From the NCBI GenBank assembly GCA_009684525.1, contig WKKR01000005.1, forward strand, positions 1-64,000: 64,000 bases of DNA, given 5' to 3'. The stretch is from Geobacter sp. (GTDB lineage Bacteria; Desulfobacterota; Desulfuromonadia; Geobacterales; DSM-12255). The notes beneath the pieces were generated by a model. It had not been told where the DNA came from and did no database searches. It saw nothing but the letters and a program-made list of their open reading frames with translations. This document shows, one piece after another, positions 15,406-23,208 of this stretch; position 1 is the first letter of the stretch; each line of letters begins with the position of its first letter. The position numbers and the translations under genes are program-made.

Positions 15406-16308
15406 TCACTGAATCTTGAATAGTTGCAGCCGGTTGTTGTTCCTGTCAGCTATGACGAAATCTCCCGATTCGGTCACGCATGCCTGGGACGGATAATAGA
15501 GTTGGCCCCCCTTCCACCCCATCCCCAGGTAACGACCCTGGAAGGAGCCGTCCTGGCCAAGGAGGATAACCGCATTGTCGTTCTGGTCCAGGAGGAAGAT
15601 CCGCCCCTGGTTGTCCGTTTCAATACTGACGGAAAAATAGAGGTATGCCTGCAGACCCGTGGCAAGGGTCTGGAATGCCGCGGCATCCTTGGCAGCCTTG
15701 ATGACCTCCCCCTTCACACTGTCAAGCACCAGGATATTTCCCCGCTGGTCGACATTGAGGTCGGAAAAGAATCCGTAGCCCTTGGGGAAAGGGATCTGAC
15801 GCAGGAATTTTCCTGCGGGATCGAGGATGAGCACCCGTTCCCCGAGGATGTCCAGGAGGTAGAGGTTGTCCCCCTTGTCCGTTGCGAGGCTGCGAGCAAC
15901 GAACGCCGAGGGTTCCGGGACGTTCTGGGGGTCAAGGTAGCCGAGGAAGGTGCCATCGGCGGCAAGACGGACAACCTTGCGGGTCTTGCCGTCCAGCACG
16001 AACAGCTCGCCTTTGGTATTGGCGGCCACGCGGATGGGATAGGAAATCTGGGCAGCCTTGATCTCGATCCCGTCCTTGAGTTCATCGTTGGTCAGCTGGT
16101 ATTTGACCAGTCTGCCATTCCCTGAATCGGCAACGACAACCGAAGACTTGCCGGCACAGACCACCCCTTCGGGGGAATAGAGCGGCGCCCCCTTCACATC
16201 GAGGTAGACGGCATTGAGGAACTTGAATTTAATGGTGTCCGCTGCCCGGGCATGGGTGGCAACACCCATGACCAGGCAACAGAGGACGGCACTGACATAT
16301 CGTTTCAT
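15406..16308 (-). CDS. Secreted NHL/six-bladed beta-propeller protein
   Basis: A 300-residue exported protein with signal peptide MKRYVSAVLCCLVMGVATHARA and successive NHL-type blades: PEGVVCAGKSSVVVADSGNGR, VAANTKGELFVLDG, LATDKGDNLYLLD, VDQRGNILVLD, TDNQGRIFLLDQNDN, VTESGDFVIADRNNNRL. Such propellers are usually binding scaffolds, not enzymes. The start at 16308 has AGAGGTG upstream and nearly overlaps the 16-heme cytochrome stop. A second NHL protein precedes omcS at 33260-34195, so each cytochrome block in this locus has one. A structural or assembly role with the cytochromes is inferred from position only. Confidence 0.88.
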   Translation of the reverse strand: MKRYVSAVLCCLVMGVATHARAADTIKFKFLNAVYLDVKGAPLYSPEGVVCAGKSSVVVADSGNGRLVKYQLTNDELKDGIEIKAAQISYPIRVAANTKGELFVLDGKTRKVVRLAADGTFLGYLDPQNVPEPSAFVARSLATDKGDNLYLLDILGERVLILDPAGKFLRQIPFPKGYGFFSDLNVDQRGNILVLDSVKGEVIKAAKDAAAFQTLATGLQAYLYFSVSIETDNQGRIFLLDQNDNAVILLGQDGSFQGRYLGMGWKGGQLYYPSQACVTESGDFVIADRNNNRLQLFKIQ

Positions 16309-16312
16309 GGAA

Positions 16313-17590
16313 TCACCTCTTGAACTGTTCATGGCACTGGATGCACATTTCTGTCGTAGTCGGGAAATAGAGCATCTTCTTGAACTCGGTTCCATGGGAA
16401 CGGTGGCAGCTGGCGCAGCCGATCCCCAGGTTCTTGTTGCGCGGATCGCGGGTCTTCTCGCCGATCGGGTGCGTGGAGTGCTTGCCCCAGTCATGACAGG
16501 TGACACAGAGATCATAGTCAGCCTTCTTCTTTGTCAGGAAGAGGAAATCCGAGGCATGGGGGTCGTGGCATGCAGTGCACCGCCCCTCAACGACCGGCTC
16601 GTGCTTGGAGATGATCTTCTGCTGGCGTTTCATGGTATCGGCATGGCATCCCCCGCACAACTGGGCCATCGGCGCCCGCAGGATGCCCTTCTGCTTGCCG
16701 GCATGGGGGTTATGGCAGGAAAGGCACCCCTTTTGCGTCATGAGCGGCCAATGAATCCGGTTCTTGGCAAAGGTGGTATTGAACATGTCGTTGTGACAGC
16801 CGCGGCAGAGATCGATGCCTGCCTTCTTTGTCTTGAGCGGAGTGGCAGATGTCGGCTCTTCGTGGCACTGGTTGCACATCCGGTTGGCAACCGGCTTGTG
16901 GACGTTGTCATAGAGTATCCCCGCCACGTTGGAACCATGGGGATCGTGACAGCCGGTACAGCGCGACGATGCCACCGGATAGCCCATGTGCTTCTTGATG
17001 AACAGCGGCTTGTCGGCCTTGTGACAGCCGAGACAGAGCGCCGTCACATCGTCCTTCAACAGAAAGGTCGCTTTGTCGGAGGCATGGGGCAGATGGCAGG
17101 TCAGGCACCCCTTGGCGACCGGACTGTGATGGAACTTGACCTTTGCCAGCGCCTCTCCCATGGCCTTGTGGCACGAAAAACAGAGCTGGCTCCCCTCCTT
17201 CACCAGGTTGTACTTGCTGCCTGCCGCATGGGGATCATGGCATTTCATGCATTCGCCGTCGGCAACCGGCTTATGCACGCTGAGCGGCTTGCTGCCGATG
17301 ACCGGGCTGTGACAGGTTGCACAGATCCCTTTACCTTCGGCATCGAGAAGCTTGCCATGGTCCGACGTATGGGGGTTGTGACACCCGGTGCAGTCCCCCT
17401 TTTTCAAAGGCGTATGGACGAACGGCCGGGTGAGCTTCTCCTGGAAGGGTGTGTGGCATTTCAGGCAGAGCTTGCCGTTCGCTCCCGGCTTCAGCTTGAA
17501 CTGCAGGTCATTGTCCTTGGCATGCAGGAGCGGCACCGACCAGGCCAGCATCACCCCTGTCAGCAGTAAAATAACTTTCGATAAACTCAT
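16313..17590 (-). CDS. 16-heme c-type cytochrome (paired CXXCH type)
   Basis: A 425-residue exported cytochrome with signal peptide MSLSKVILLLTGVMLAWSVPLLHA and sixteen CXXCH motifs. These occur mostly in pairs of the form CxxCHNPH or CxxCHDPH followed some 20 residues later by a plain CxxCH, the doubled CXXCH arrangement. The heme density (one per about 25 residues) fits a linear electron wire. It begins 13 bp after the 26-heme gene stop, with GAGAGGG as ribosome site, so the two are made together. It most likely lies in the periplasm or at the outer membrane and passes electrons towards the surface OmcS-type proteins. Confidence 0.95.
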   Translation of the reverse strand: MSLSKVILLLTGVMLAWSVPLLHAKDNDLQFKLKPGANGKLCLKCHTPFQEKLTRPFVHTPLKKGDCTGCHNPHTSDHGKLLDAEGKGICATCHSPVIGSKPLSVHKPVADGECMKCHDPHAAGSKYNLVKEGSQLCFSCHKAMGEALAKVKFHHSPVAKGCLTCHLPHASDKATFLLKDDVTALCLGCHKADKPLFIKKHMGYPVASSRCTGCHDPHGSNVAGILYDNVHKPVANRMCNQCHEEPTSATPLKTKKAGIDLCRGCHNDMFNTTFAKNRIHWPLMTQKGCLSCHNPHAGKQKGILRAPMAQLCGGCHADTMKRQQKIISKHEPVVEGRCTACHDPHASDFLFLTKKKADYDLCVTCHDWGKHSTHPIGEKTRDPRNKNLGIGCASCHRSHGTEFKKMLYFPTTTEMCIQCHEQFKR

Positions 17591-17603
17591 ATCCCTCTCC
17601 TCA

Positions 17604-19580
17604 TCAAGGTTTGGCTATGGTGTGGCACTCGTCGCACGATCTGCCGGCGAACGGTGCGTGGACCGTGCTCTTGAAGAACTTGGGGTCCTTGGATGCATGG
17701 GGGTCGTGACACTTCATACAGGTCATGACCGCTGCCGGAATCGAGAGATGGGCCTTGTTGAACGCCGCACTGCCCGGTTCATGGCACTGGGCGCAGAGGT
17801 CCCGGACCGGCATGGCCTCAAGAGAAGGTTCCGCGCTGAAGTGCGGCTTGTGACAGGTCATGCAGTCTTTCTTTGCCGGGTCGTGCGGCTTCTCCTTCTC
17901 CAGTTTCTCCTTGGTCGCCTTGTGACAGATGTAGCAGAGATCCGGTCCCTGGGCCAGCATCAGTTTGGGCAGCTTCGCCTTGTGGGGGCTGTGGCACTTG
18001 GAACAGGAGCCATCCATGAAGGGCGCGTGTTTCGATCCGGCCTTTTCGATCCCTTTGGTGAGTGCCCCATGGCAGTCTGCACAGACCTGGGCCTGCGGCT
18101 TGACCAGCATGCCGGTGACGTTGCTGCCGTGGGAATCATGGCAGGTCAGGCACTCCCCGTCTTTGAACGGCATGTGCAGCGATCCGGCCGTCTCCTGCTT
18201 GAGAAGATCGGCATGGCAGGAGCTACAGAGCTTGGGAGCCGTCGCCTTCAGCAGCTTGGCTTCAGGAGCACCGTGGCCCATGTGGCAGGAGATGCATTCG
18301 CCGGTCAGTACCGGCTTATGGGTGAAGGTCTTCTTGAATTTGGGTTCCGAATCCGAATGGCAGCCGTAACAGACCGTATCGGTCCGGTCCTTGAACATCG
18401 CCGCAAAATTGGAACCGTGGGGATTGTGACAGCCGAGACACTCCCCCCCCTTGAACGGCTCATGCATGGATTTACTCTTCAGTGCATCCTTGGTCTTGGC
18501 ATGGCAGGAATAGCAGAGATCCGCCTCTTTCAAAGAGAGAAGGCCCTTGACCGGTGCGGCATGAGGCTTGTGACAGGAGAGGCACCCCTTGCCGGCCCCC
18601 AGGGGAGCATGTTTGAACGCAACATTCTCGGCCTTGTCCTTGTGACAGGTAAAGCAGAGCTTATTGCCGTCTGCGACGAGCAGGGACGGGAATTCCGAGA
18701 TATGGGGGTTGTGGCAGGAGAGGCACTCCCCGCTCTTGAAGGGGGCGTGCTCAACCATGCCGCCTGCCTTCAACTTGGCAAGGTCGTGGCATTGCAGGCA
18801 GAGCTCCGAACCTTTCAGGGAGACGCTGAACGGGTTCTGCGACGTTGCCGCAGCATGGCAGCCGTCGCACCCCTGGGTGGCCACCGGGTTGTGCATGCTC
18901 GTCTTCAACAGCTTGGGCTGCTCGGAAGAGTGGGGGTTGTGGCAGGGCGTACAACGTTTCCCCTGCACCGGGTAGTTGGCATGCGCCTTTTTGAACGAAC
19001 CGCTGCCGCTGTCGTGGCATTCAAGACAGAGTGCCGGCTCGGTTTTGATCAGCAGGTTCGCCTCGTCGGAGCTGTGGGCAAGGTGGCAAGCCAGGCATCC
19101 CTTGTCGAGGATAACCTTGTGCACCACCTTTTTCTCGTAGAGCTCTTTCTTGTGGCAGGTGTAGCAGGCCTCCTTCCCCTCGGCCGAGAGCAGATGGGGG
19201 GAATTCGACCCGTGGGGGTTGTGGCAGATGGTGCATTTGCCCGAAACGAGCGGGGTATGGACCCGTTTCTTGGTGAGCCCCAGCTTGTCCTTGGCATGGC
19301 ACTCATAACAGACCTGGTTGCCATCCTTCTTCAGCAGCATCTTGGGGATGATACCGTGCCGGATGTGGCACCCCTCGCACTTCTGTTCCTTGACAATGGT
19401 GTGCTGGTACTTCATGGAGAAGTACTTGTCAGCGAACTTGGTGTGGCAGTCCATGCACTCCTTGCGGGCAAATTTTTTCGCGGCATGGCTCTCAACCACC
19501 ATACCGGGCAAAATCAGACCACACACGAGTAGCAGGAACCCGGTCACTACTCCGATCCGTCTTGTTGCAGTCATACGCAT
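17604..19580 (-). CDS. 26-heme c-type cytochrome (paired CXXCH type)
   Basis: A 658-residue exported cytochrome. The signal peptide ends near VVESHA. I count twenty-six CXXCH motifs, from CMDCH to the C-terminal CDECH, in repeated units of about 50 residues with two hemes each (for example GECLSCHNPH then LCFTCHKD). The G. sulfurreducens omcS neighbourhood also encodes a 26-heme cytochrome, to my memory, so this is probably its orthologue. GGGAG lies upstream of the ATG; the next start in the unit is that of the 16-heme protein. Together they could carry 42 hemes across or along the envelope. Confidence 0.95.
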   Translation of the reverse strand: MRMTATRRIGVVTGFLLLVCGLILPGMVVESHAAKKFARKECMDCHTKFADKYFSMKYQHTIVKEQKCEGCHIRHGIIPKMLLKKDGNQVCYECHAKDKLGLTKKRVHTPLVSGKCTICHNPHGSNSPHLLSAEGKEACYTCHKKELYEKKVVHKVILDKGCLACHLAHSSDEANLLIKTEPALCLECHDSGSGSFKKAHANYPVQGKRCTPCHNPHSSEQPKLLKTSMHNPVATQGCDGCHAAATSQNPFSVSLKGSELCLQCHDLAKLKAGGMVEHAPFKSGECLSCHNPHISEFPSLLVADGNKLCFTCHKDKAENVAFKHAPLGAGKGCLSCHKPHAAPVKGLLSLKEADLCYSCHAKTKDALKSKSMHEPFKGGECLGCHNPHGSNFAAMFKDRTDTVCYGCHSDSEPKFKKTFTHKPVLTGECISCHMGHGAPEAKLLKATAPKLCSSCHADLLKQETAGSLHMPFKDGECLTCHDSHGSNVTGMLVKPQAQVCADCHGALTKGIEKAGSKHAPFMDGSCSKCHSPHKAKLPKLMLAQGPDLCYICHKATKEKLEKEKPHDPAKKDCMTCHKPHFSAEPSLEAMPVRDLCAQCHEPGSAAFNKAHLSIPAAVMTCMKCHDPHASKDPKFFKSTVHAPFAGRSCDECHTIAKP

Positions 19581-19589
19581 GGCATCTCC

Positions 19590-21341
19590 CTATTGTCCAA
19601 AATCGGCATATATGGTGACATCAGAGGCATTTCTCAACTTTTCCGCCCACGATTCCACATCCGCATTCAGCTTTTTGAAAAAGATCGCCTTGCGGATATC
19701 CCCTTCCACCACTGAGAACGGCAGGGTCTGCAGCGGGCTGACCTCCTGGACATACACGGCATAACTCTCGGTCGGCCCCGCAACAACCCGGTAATCCCCG
19801 GTTACGGCTCCGGTCAGCGTCTTCTGGAACGACTCCGGCATATCCGATGCGAGAACGAAATCGCCCTCGAACAGGTTATGCACTGCCTCGCTTTCCGTTA
19901 TGTGCCCATCGGCATTGGCCTTGAACCACTTGAAATCCATCCCCTGACGGAGCTTTTCTACGGCAGCCTCCGCCTCTGCGGCCGTCTTGAAGGTAATGGC
20001 ATCCAGCTTGTATTTTGCTTCGGAGGTGAACTCCTTGGCATGCTCACGATAGTAGGCCTGGAGTTCATCGTCGGTCAGCTTGATTTCAGGCTTGATGACC
20101 TTGTCCACGAAGGTGCCGAAGACGAGCGAATTCTCGTAGGACTTCACCTTTGCCCTGAGCGCTTCGTCCTTGTCCAGTTTGCGCTCCCTGGCTTCCTTTT
20201 CGATGACACGGGTCTCCAGGATCTGCAGGATCAGTTCTTCCTTGGACTTGTTCACCTTCTTCGATTTGGTCGCCTGCTCCACGCCATGGAAAAACTTGGC
20301 CTTGATCGCCTCGGCCAGATCGGCGACCGTTACCGGTGCCTCCCCTTTGATCTCCACAATTGCCCGCTTGTCCGTGAGGAAACTCTCGAAACCGGGCTTC
20401 TTTGCCTCGAAGTCCAGCTTGTCGATCAGCTTCTTGTTCTTTTTCGCATACTTCTTGATGAGCCCGTCGCGGAAATTTTCCAGGGTCTTCAACCGGGCCT
20501 TGGTAAGGAGGTCCTGGTGCACCTTTTCCTTCACGGCCGGATCATCCTTCGACTTCATCCCTTCGACCCTGAAGACCAGGAACCCCTTCTCCAGCGGCAG
20601 CACGTCGCTCACCTGGCCCTCTTTCATGGGGAGAAGCATCTTCAGCATGACCGGATGGATGTTTTCCCTGGTGATGAATTCGCTGGCCTTGCCCCCCTCC
20701 TTGGCAGACCCTGCCTTGATTGCCGCGTCGAACAGGGCGTCGAACTTCTTACCTCCCTTCAGCCCCTTTTCCATGGCTTTCGCATCGGCTTCCTTCTCGA
20801 AAATGATCGACTTCAGCTGCCACTCCCTGGTCTCCTCGCGATACGCCTTCTCCAGGTCTTTCTCCGGGACCTTCACATCCTTGACCTGCTCCTTCAGCAG
20901 GGTCTCACGCAAAAGCTTCTTCTGGAAGCTGCCCACCGCCTTCTTTACCTCTTCCAGCTGATCGAGCCCCATGTTGCGCCCTTCCTGGATGATCAGCTGG
21001 GAATTGATGAGACGCTTGAGCAGATCGGCAAAATCCTTCTTCCGCGCGGTCTTTCCTTCAGTCATATCCTCATGGACAGAGCCGAGAGACTTGGTCAGTT
21101 CCTCCAGGGTTATCTTCTCGTCATTCACCATTGCCACCGGGAACTGCGCAAACTGCGGCGAGAAAATCGGCACCTTCAGGTTGAGGGAGGGGGCCTCCAG
21201 GGCCGGAGTCGCTCCTTTGGCGGCAGCTTGTTGCTGCTCCGGCTTCTGCGCTGTCTTCGCGCCCTCCGCAGCGTGTGCAGATGCCAAACCGCAATAAACG
21301 ACACCCGCAATGGCCAGCAATGACAGACTCTTCAGTTTCAT
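19590..21341 (-). CDS. SurA/PpiC-type periplasmic peptidyl-prolyl isomerase
   Basis: A 583-residue exported protein with signal peptide ending near SAHAAEG. It contains a SurA-like N-terminal helical domain (VAMVNDEKITLEELTKSLG, LLKRLINSQLIIQEGRNMGL), a parvulin-like domain (AYREETREWQLKSIIFEKEADAKAM...VSDVLPLEKGFLVFRVEGMK) and a second, related half (LILQILETRVIEKEARER, LQAYYREHAKEF...YKLDAITFKTAAEAEAAVEKL). It thus looks like an internally duplicated chaperone/isomerase. It lies between the outer-membrane components and the 26-heme gene, with nine bases to the latter. I infer a role in folding the Pro-rich heme proteins or the barrel of this locus. Confidence 0.88.
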   Translation of the reverse strand: MKLKSLSLLAIAGVVYCGLASAHAAEGAKTAQKPEQQQAAAKGATPALEAPSLNLKVPIFSPQFAQFPVAMVNDEKITLEELTKSLGSVHEDMTEGKTARKKDFADLLKRLINSQLIIQEGRNMGLDQLEEVKKAVGSFQKKLLRETLLKEQVKDVKVPEKDLEKAYREETREWQLKSIIFEKEADAKAMEKGLKGGKKFDALFDAAIKAGSAKEGGKASEFITRENIHPVMLKMLLPMKEGQVSDVLPLEKGFLVFRVEGMKSKDDPAVKEKVHQDLLTKARLKTLENFRDGLIKKYAKKNKKLIDKLDFEAKKPGFESFLTDKRAIVEIKGEAPVTVADLAEAIKAKFFHGVEQATKSKKVNKSKEELILQILETRVIEKEARERKLDKDEALRAKVKSYENSLVFGTFVDKVIKPEIKLTDDELQAYYREHAKEFTSEAKYKLDAITFKTAAEAEAAVEKLRQGMDFKWFKANADGHITESEAVHNLFEGDFVLASDMPESFQKTLTGAVTGDYRVVAGPTESYAVYVQEVSPLQTLPFSVVEGDIRKAIFFKKLNADVESWAEKLRNASDVTIYADFGQ

Positions 21342-21391
21342 GGGACCTCTCTTTCGCTATGGTTGTTGTATCGTGTCAACGAGTTCTTCAT

Positions 21392-22513
21392 TCATCGTGC
21401 TGTCAGTTCCCGTACCAGGGTGCGGGTCATCAGGCCGGTAAGGGCACTGGCCGTGTTGACCCTGCCCCAATCATAAAAGTATACTCCATCGTCTCCCCTG
21501 TTCCAGCTGCTGGAAGTCCAGACTACCTTCCTGGTCGCCTTCTCGATCACCTGCGCCGAAAAATCGACCTTCGGGCTGTCGCCGCCGCCACTCACATCCT
21601 GATACTCGAACACCTTCCCCGTCAGCAGATAATCGATGCCCAGCGCATTGACGAGCAGATCGACGTACGGGATGGAGATGCCGTTCTGCATGATGATCCG
21701 CATGTTGAGCATCTTCTCGCGCAGTATTCCCGGCTCCATCACGCTAAAGGCTCCGGTACGGACTAGCTCCCGGACGAAATGCAGCACCGCGATTTCGCCT
21801 GCATGCTTGCGGGTGCTTTCGTTGAAAAACGGCACAACGGCAATGGTCGGCCTCTCTCCCTGCGGCAGCGCCAGGGACTTGAAATGAAAGCGCGGGCCGT
21901 AGCGGTCGGCAACCGTGCCATGTGCCCCTTTGCGATTGGCAGGATCGGCGAGAAAGCGCTCCAGGGAGCTGCTGAGTATCCCCAGGGCCTTCATGCGCAG
22001 CTTGCCCGGATCCTCGATCAGCCCCAGGCCAAGGATGCCGGGAGAATCGTTGCCGGTCAGCCCGACGGAATCCATCCAGAGGATCTCGGGGGCCGGACCG
22101 GTCGTGACGAGCCGGGAGATATAGGCAAACTTCGGCGGATAGGTCTCGTCGTACAGCTCCAGGTTGGTGATCAGCACCGCATCGGCGCCGGTTTCCGTCC
22201 AGAGGGCTTGGGCATCCGTGGTATCGATACCGCCGCTGTACCTGATCCAGTGCTTGGCCATGAACCGGTCCACCTCACCGGCGTCAACGATCCGCAACCC
22301 CACCGTGAGCATCTCTTTTTCCAGGTCGGTCCGGATCTGCTTCAACGGCGCCGGTACCCCGCTCAGGTTTTCGAGGGGGAAGACCGCAATCCGCCATTCC
22401 TTTTCCGGAGCCACGGCCTCAAGCTGCAGAGGAAGCCGGGGAGCGGCGCAGCCTGCCAGAAGGATCAAGAACAGCAGGGCAAGACTATTCAAAAAGCTTC
22501 GTAATAAGCTCAT
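21392..22513 (-). CDS. Outer-membrane lipoprotein with two CsgG/LpoB-like domains
   Basis: A 373-residue lipoprotein with a lipobox at LLAGC. The mature part contains two copies of an alpha/beta motif, one beginning IAVFPLENLSGVPAPLKQIRT and one IAVVPFFNESTRKHAGEIA. Each is followed by a segment of the form GADAVLITNLELY or GIDYLLTGKVFEY. This arrangement is that of the CsgG/GNA1162/LpoB fold. Its ATG at 22513 overlaps the preceding lipoprotein gene by 29 bp. CsgG proteins form outer-membrane export pores for curli; whether this one does is not shown, but it sits beside a barrel and extracellular cytochromes. Confidence 0.75.
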   Translation of the reverse strand: MSLLRSFLNSLALLFLILLAGCAAPRLPLQLEAVAPEKEWRIAVFPLENLSGVPAPLKQIRTDLEKEMLTVGLRIVDAGEVDRFMAKHWIRYSGGIDTTDAQALWTETGADAVLITNLELYDETYPPKFAYISRLVTTGPAPEILWMDSVGLTGNDSPGILGLGLIEDPGKLRMKALGILSSSLERFLADPANRKGAHGTVADRYGPRFHFKSLALPQGERPTIAVVPFFNESTRKHAGEIAVLHFVRELVRTGAFSVMEPGILREKMLNMRIIMQNGISIPYVDLLVNALGIDYLLTGKVFEYQDVSGGGDSPKVDFSAQVIEKATRKVVWTSSSWNRGDDGVYFYDWGRVNTASALTGLMTRTLVRELTAR

Positions 22514-23090
22514 TGACCGCCTTCTCGGTAACGTCGTTGATCGGCCTGCCGCCACCGCCGAACAGGCGGTCGGCGACGCTGATCCCCCCCTGGGTTGTGC
22601 TGGCCGACCAGACGATCCTGCCGGTCTGGCCTTCCACCATCTGCAGGCTCAGGGATATGACATCCGCAGAGGCAGTGCCCGACCGGACATCGCCGTACTC
22701 CCGCAGGACCCCGAGGATGACCGCATCGACCTTGATCATCTTGGCCAGCTTCATCACCTCTTCCGGCGTCGGGGCTGTCGGGTTGGCAATCGCCGCACTG
22801 GTGATCCCGCGGGCCACCTCGCCCGACGGCACGGAATAGAGCGCCCCGGTCGCCAGCAGCATGGTATTGAAGACATCCCTGACCCGTTCCCCGGCCAACT
22901 GGTCCTTGGAAAGGTTGGCAAAGGGCATCACCGCCACCGAACGGATCGAGCCGAAGTCCATGTTCCCGTCGCGGTACACGTCCACATTGGCTGCACACCC
23001 CCCCAGCATCACAGCCATCGCCAGGAGCACGGCATAGAGGGATCTGCGCCAAAAGCCCCCTTGCATCGATCTTCGCACTGCTGTCATCAT
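22485..23090 (-). CDS. Outer-membrane lipoprotein, single LpoB/GNA1162-like domain
   Basis: A 201-residue lipoprotein: basic N-terminus MMTAVRRSMQGGFWRRS, a hydrophobic stretch and a lipobox at MLGGC. The mature domain reads SIRSVAVMPFANLSKDQLAGERVRDVFNTMLL, then AKMIKVDAVILGVLREYGD and VVEGQTGRIVWSASTTQGG-like strands (LQMVEGQTGRIVWSAST), the GNA1162/LpoB pattern. The start at 23090 has GAGGAACG upstream; frames reaching 23180 lack a site. It overlaps the following lipoprotein gene, so the pair are co-translated and may form a complex. Confidence 0.75.
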   Translation of the reverse strand: MMTAVRRSMQGGFWRRSLYAVLLAMAVMLGGCAANVDVYRDGNMDFGSIRSVAVMPFANLSKDQLAGERVRDVFNTMLLATGALYSVPSGEVARGITSAAIANPTAPTPEEVMKLAKMIKVDAVILGVLREYGDVRSGTASADVISLSLQMVEGQTGRIVWSASTTQGGISVADRLFGGGGRPINDVTEKAVNELITKLFE

Positions 23091-23208
23091 ACGTTCCTCA
23101 CTGTGTACTCCCGATTCAGCGTCCCGGTGCCGGCCGACGGCCAATCCGCCATCTCCGCCACTCGGACAGCTCCCTGTCAAATATGGTCACGTCTAGATAA
23201 ACGTTCCC

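Noticed and set aside
16214-17569. Plus-strand open frame of 451 codons opposite the 16-heme cytochrome
   Set aside because: Same cause: a shadow of the heme-motif codons, with no independent support.
17388-19532. Plus-strand open frame of 714 codons opposite the 26-heme cytochrome
   Set aside because: It is antisense to twenty-six CXXCH motifs, whose codon bias keeps the opposite strand open; the translation is repetitive and has no domain or ribosome site.
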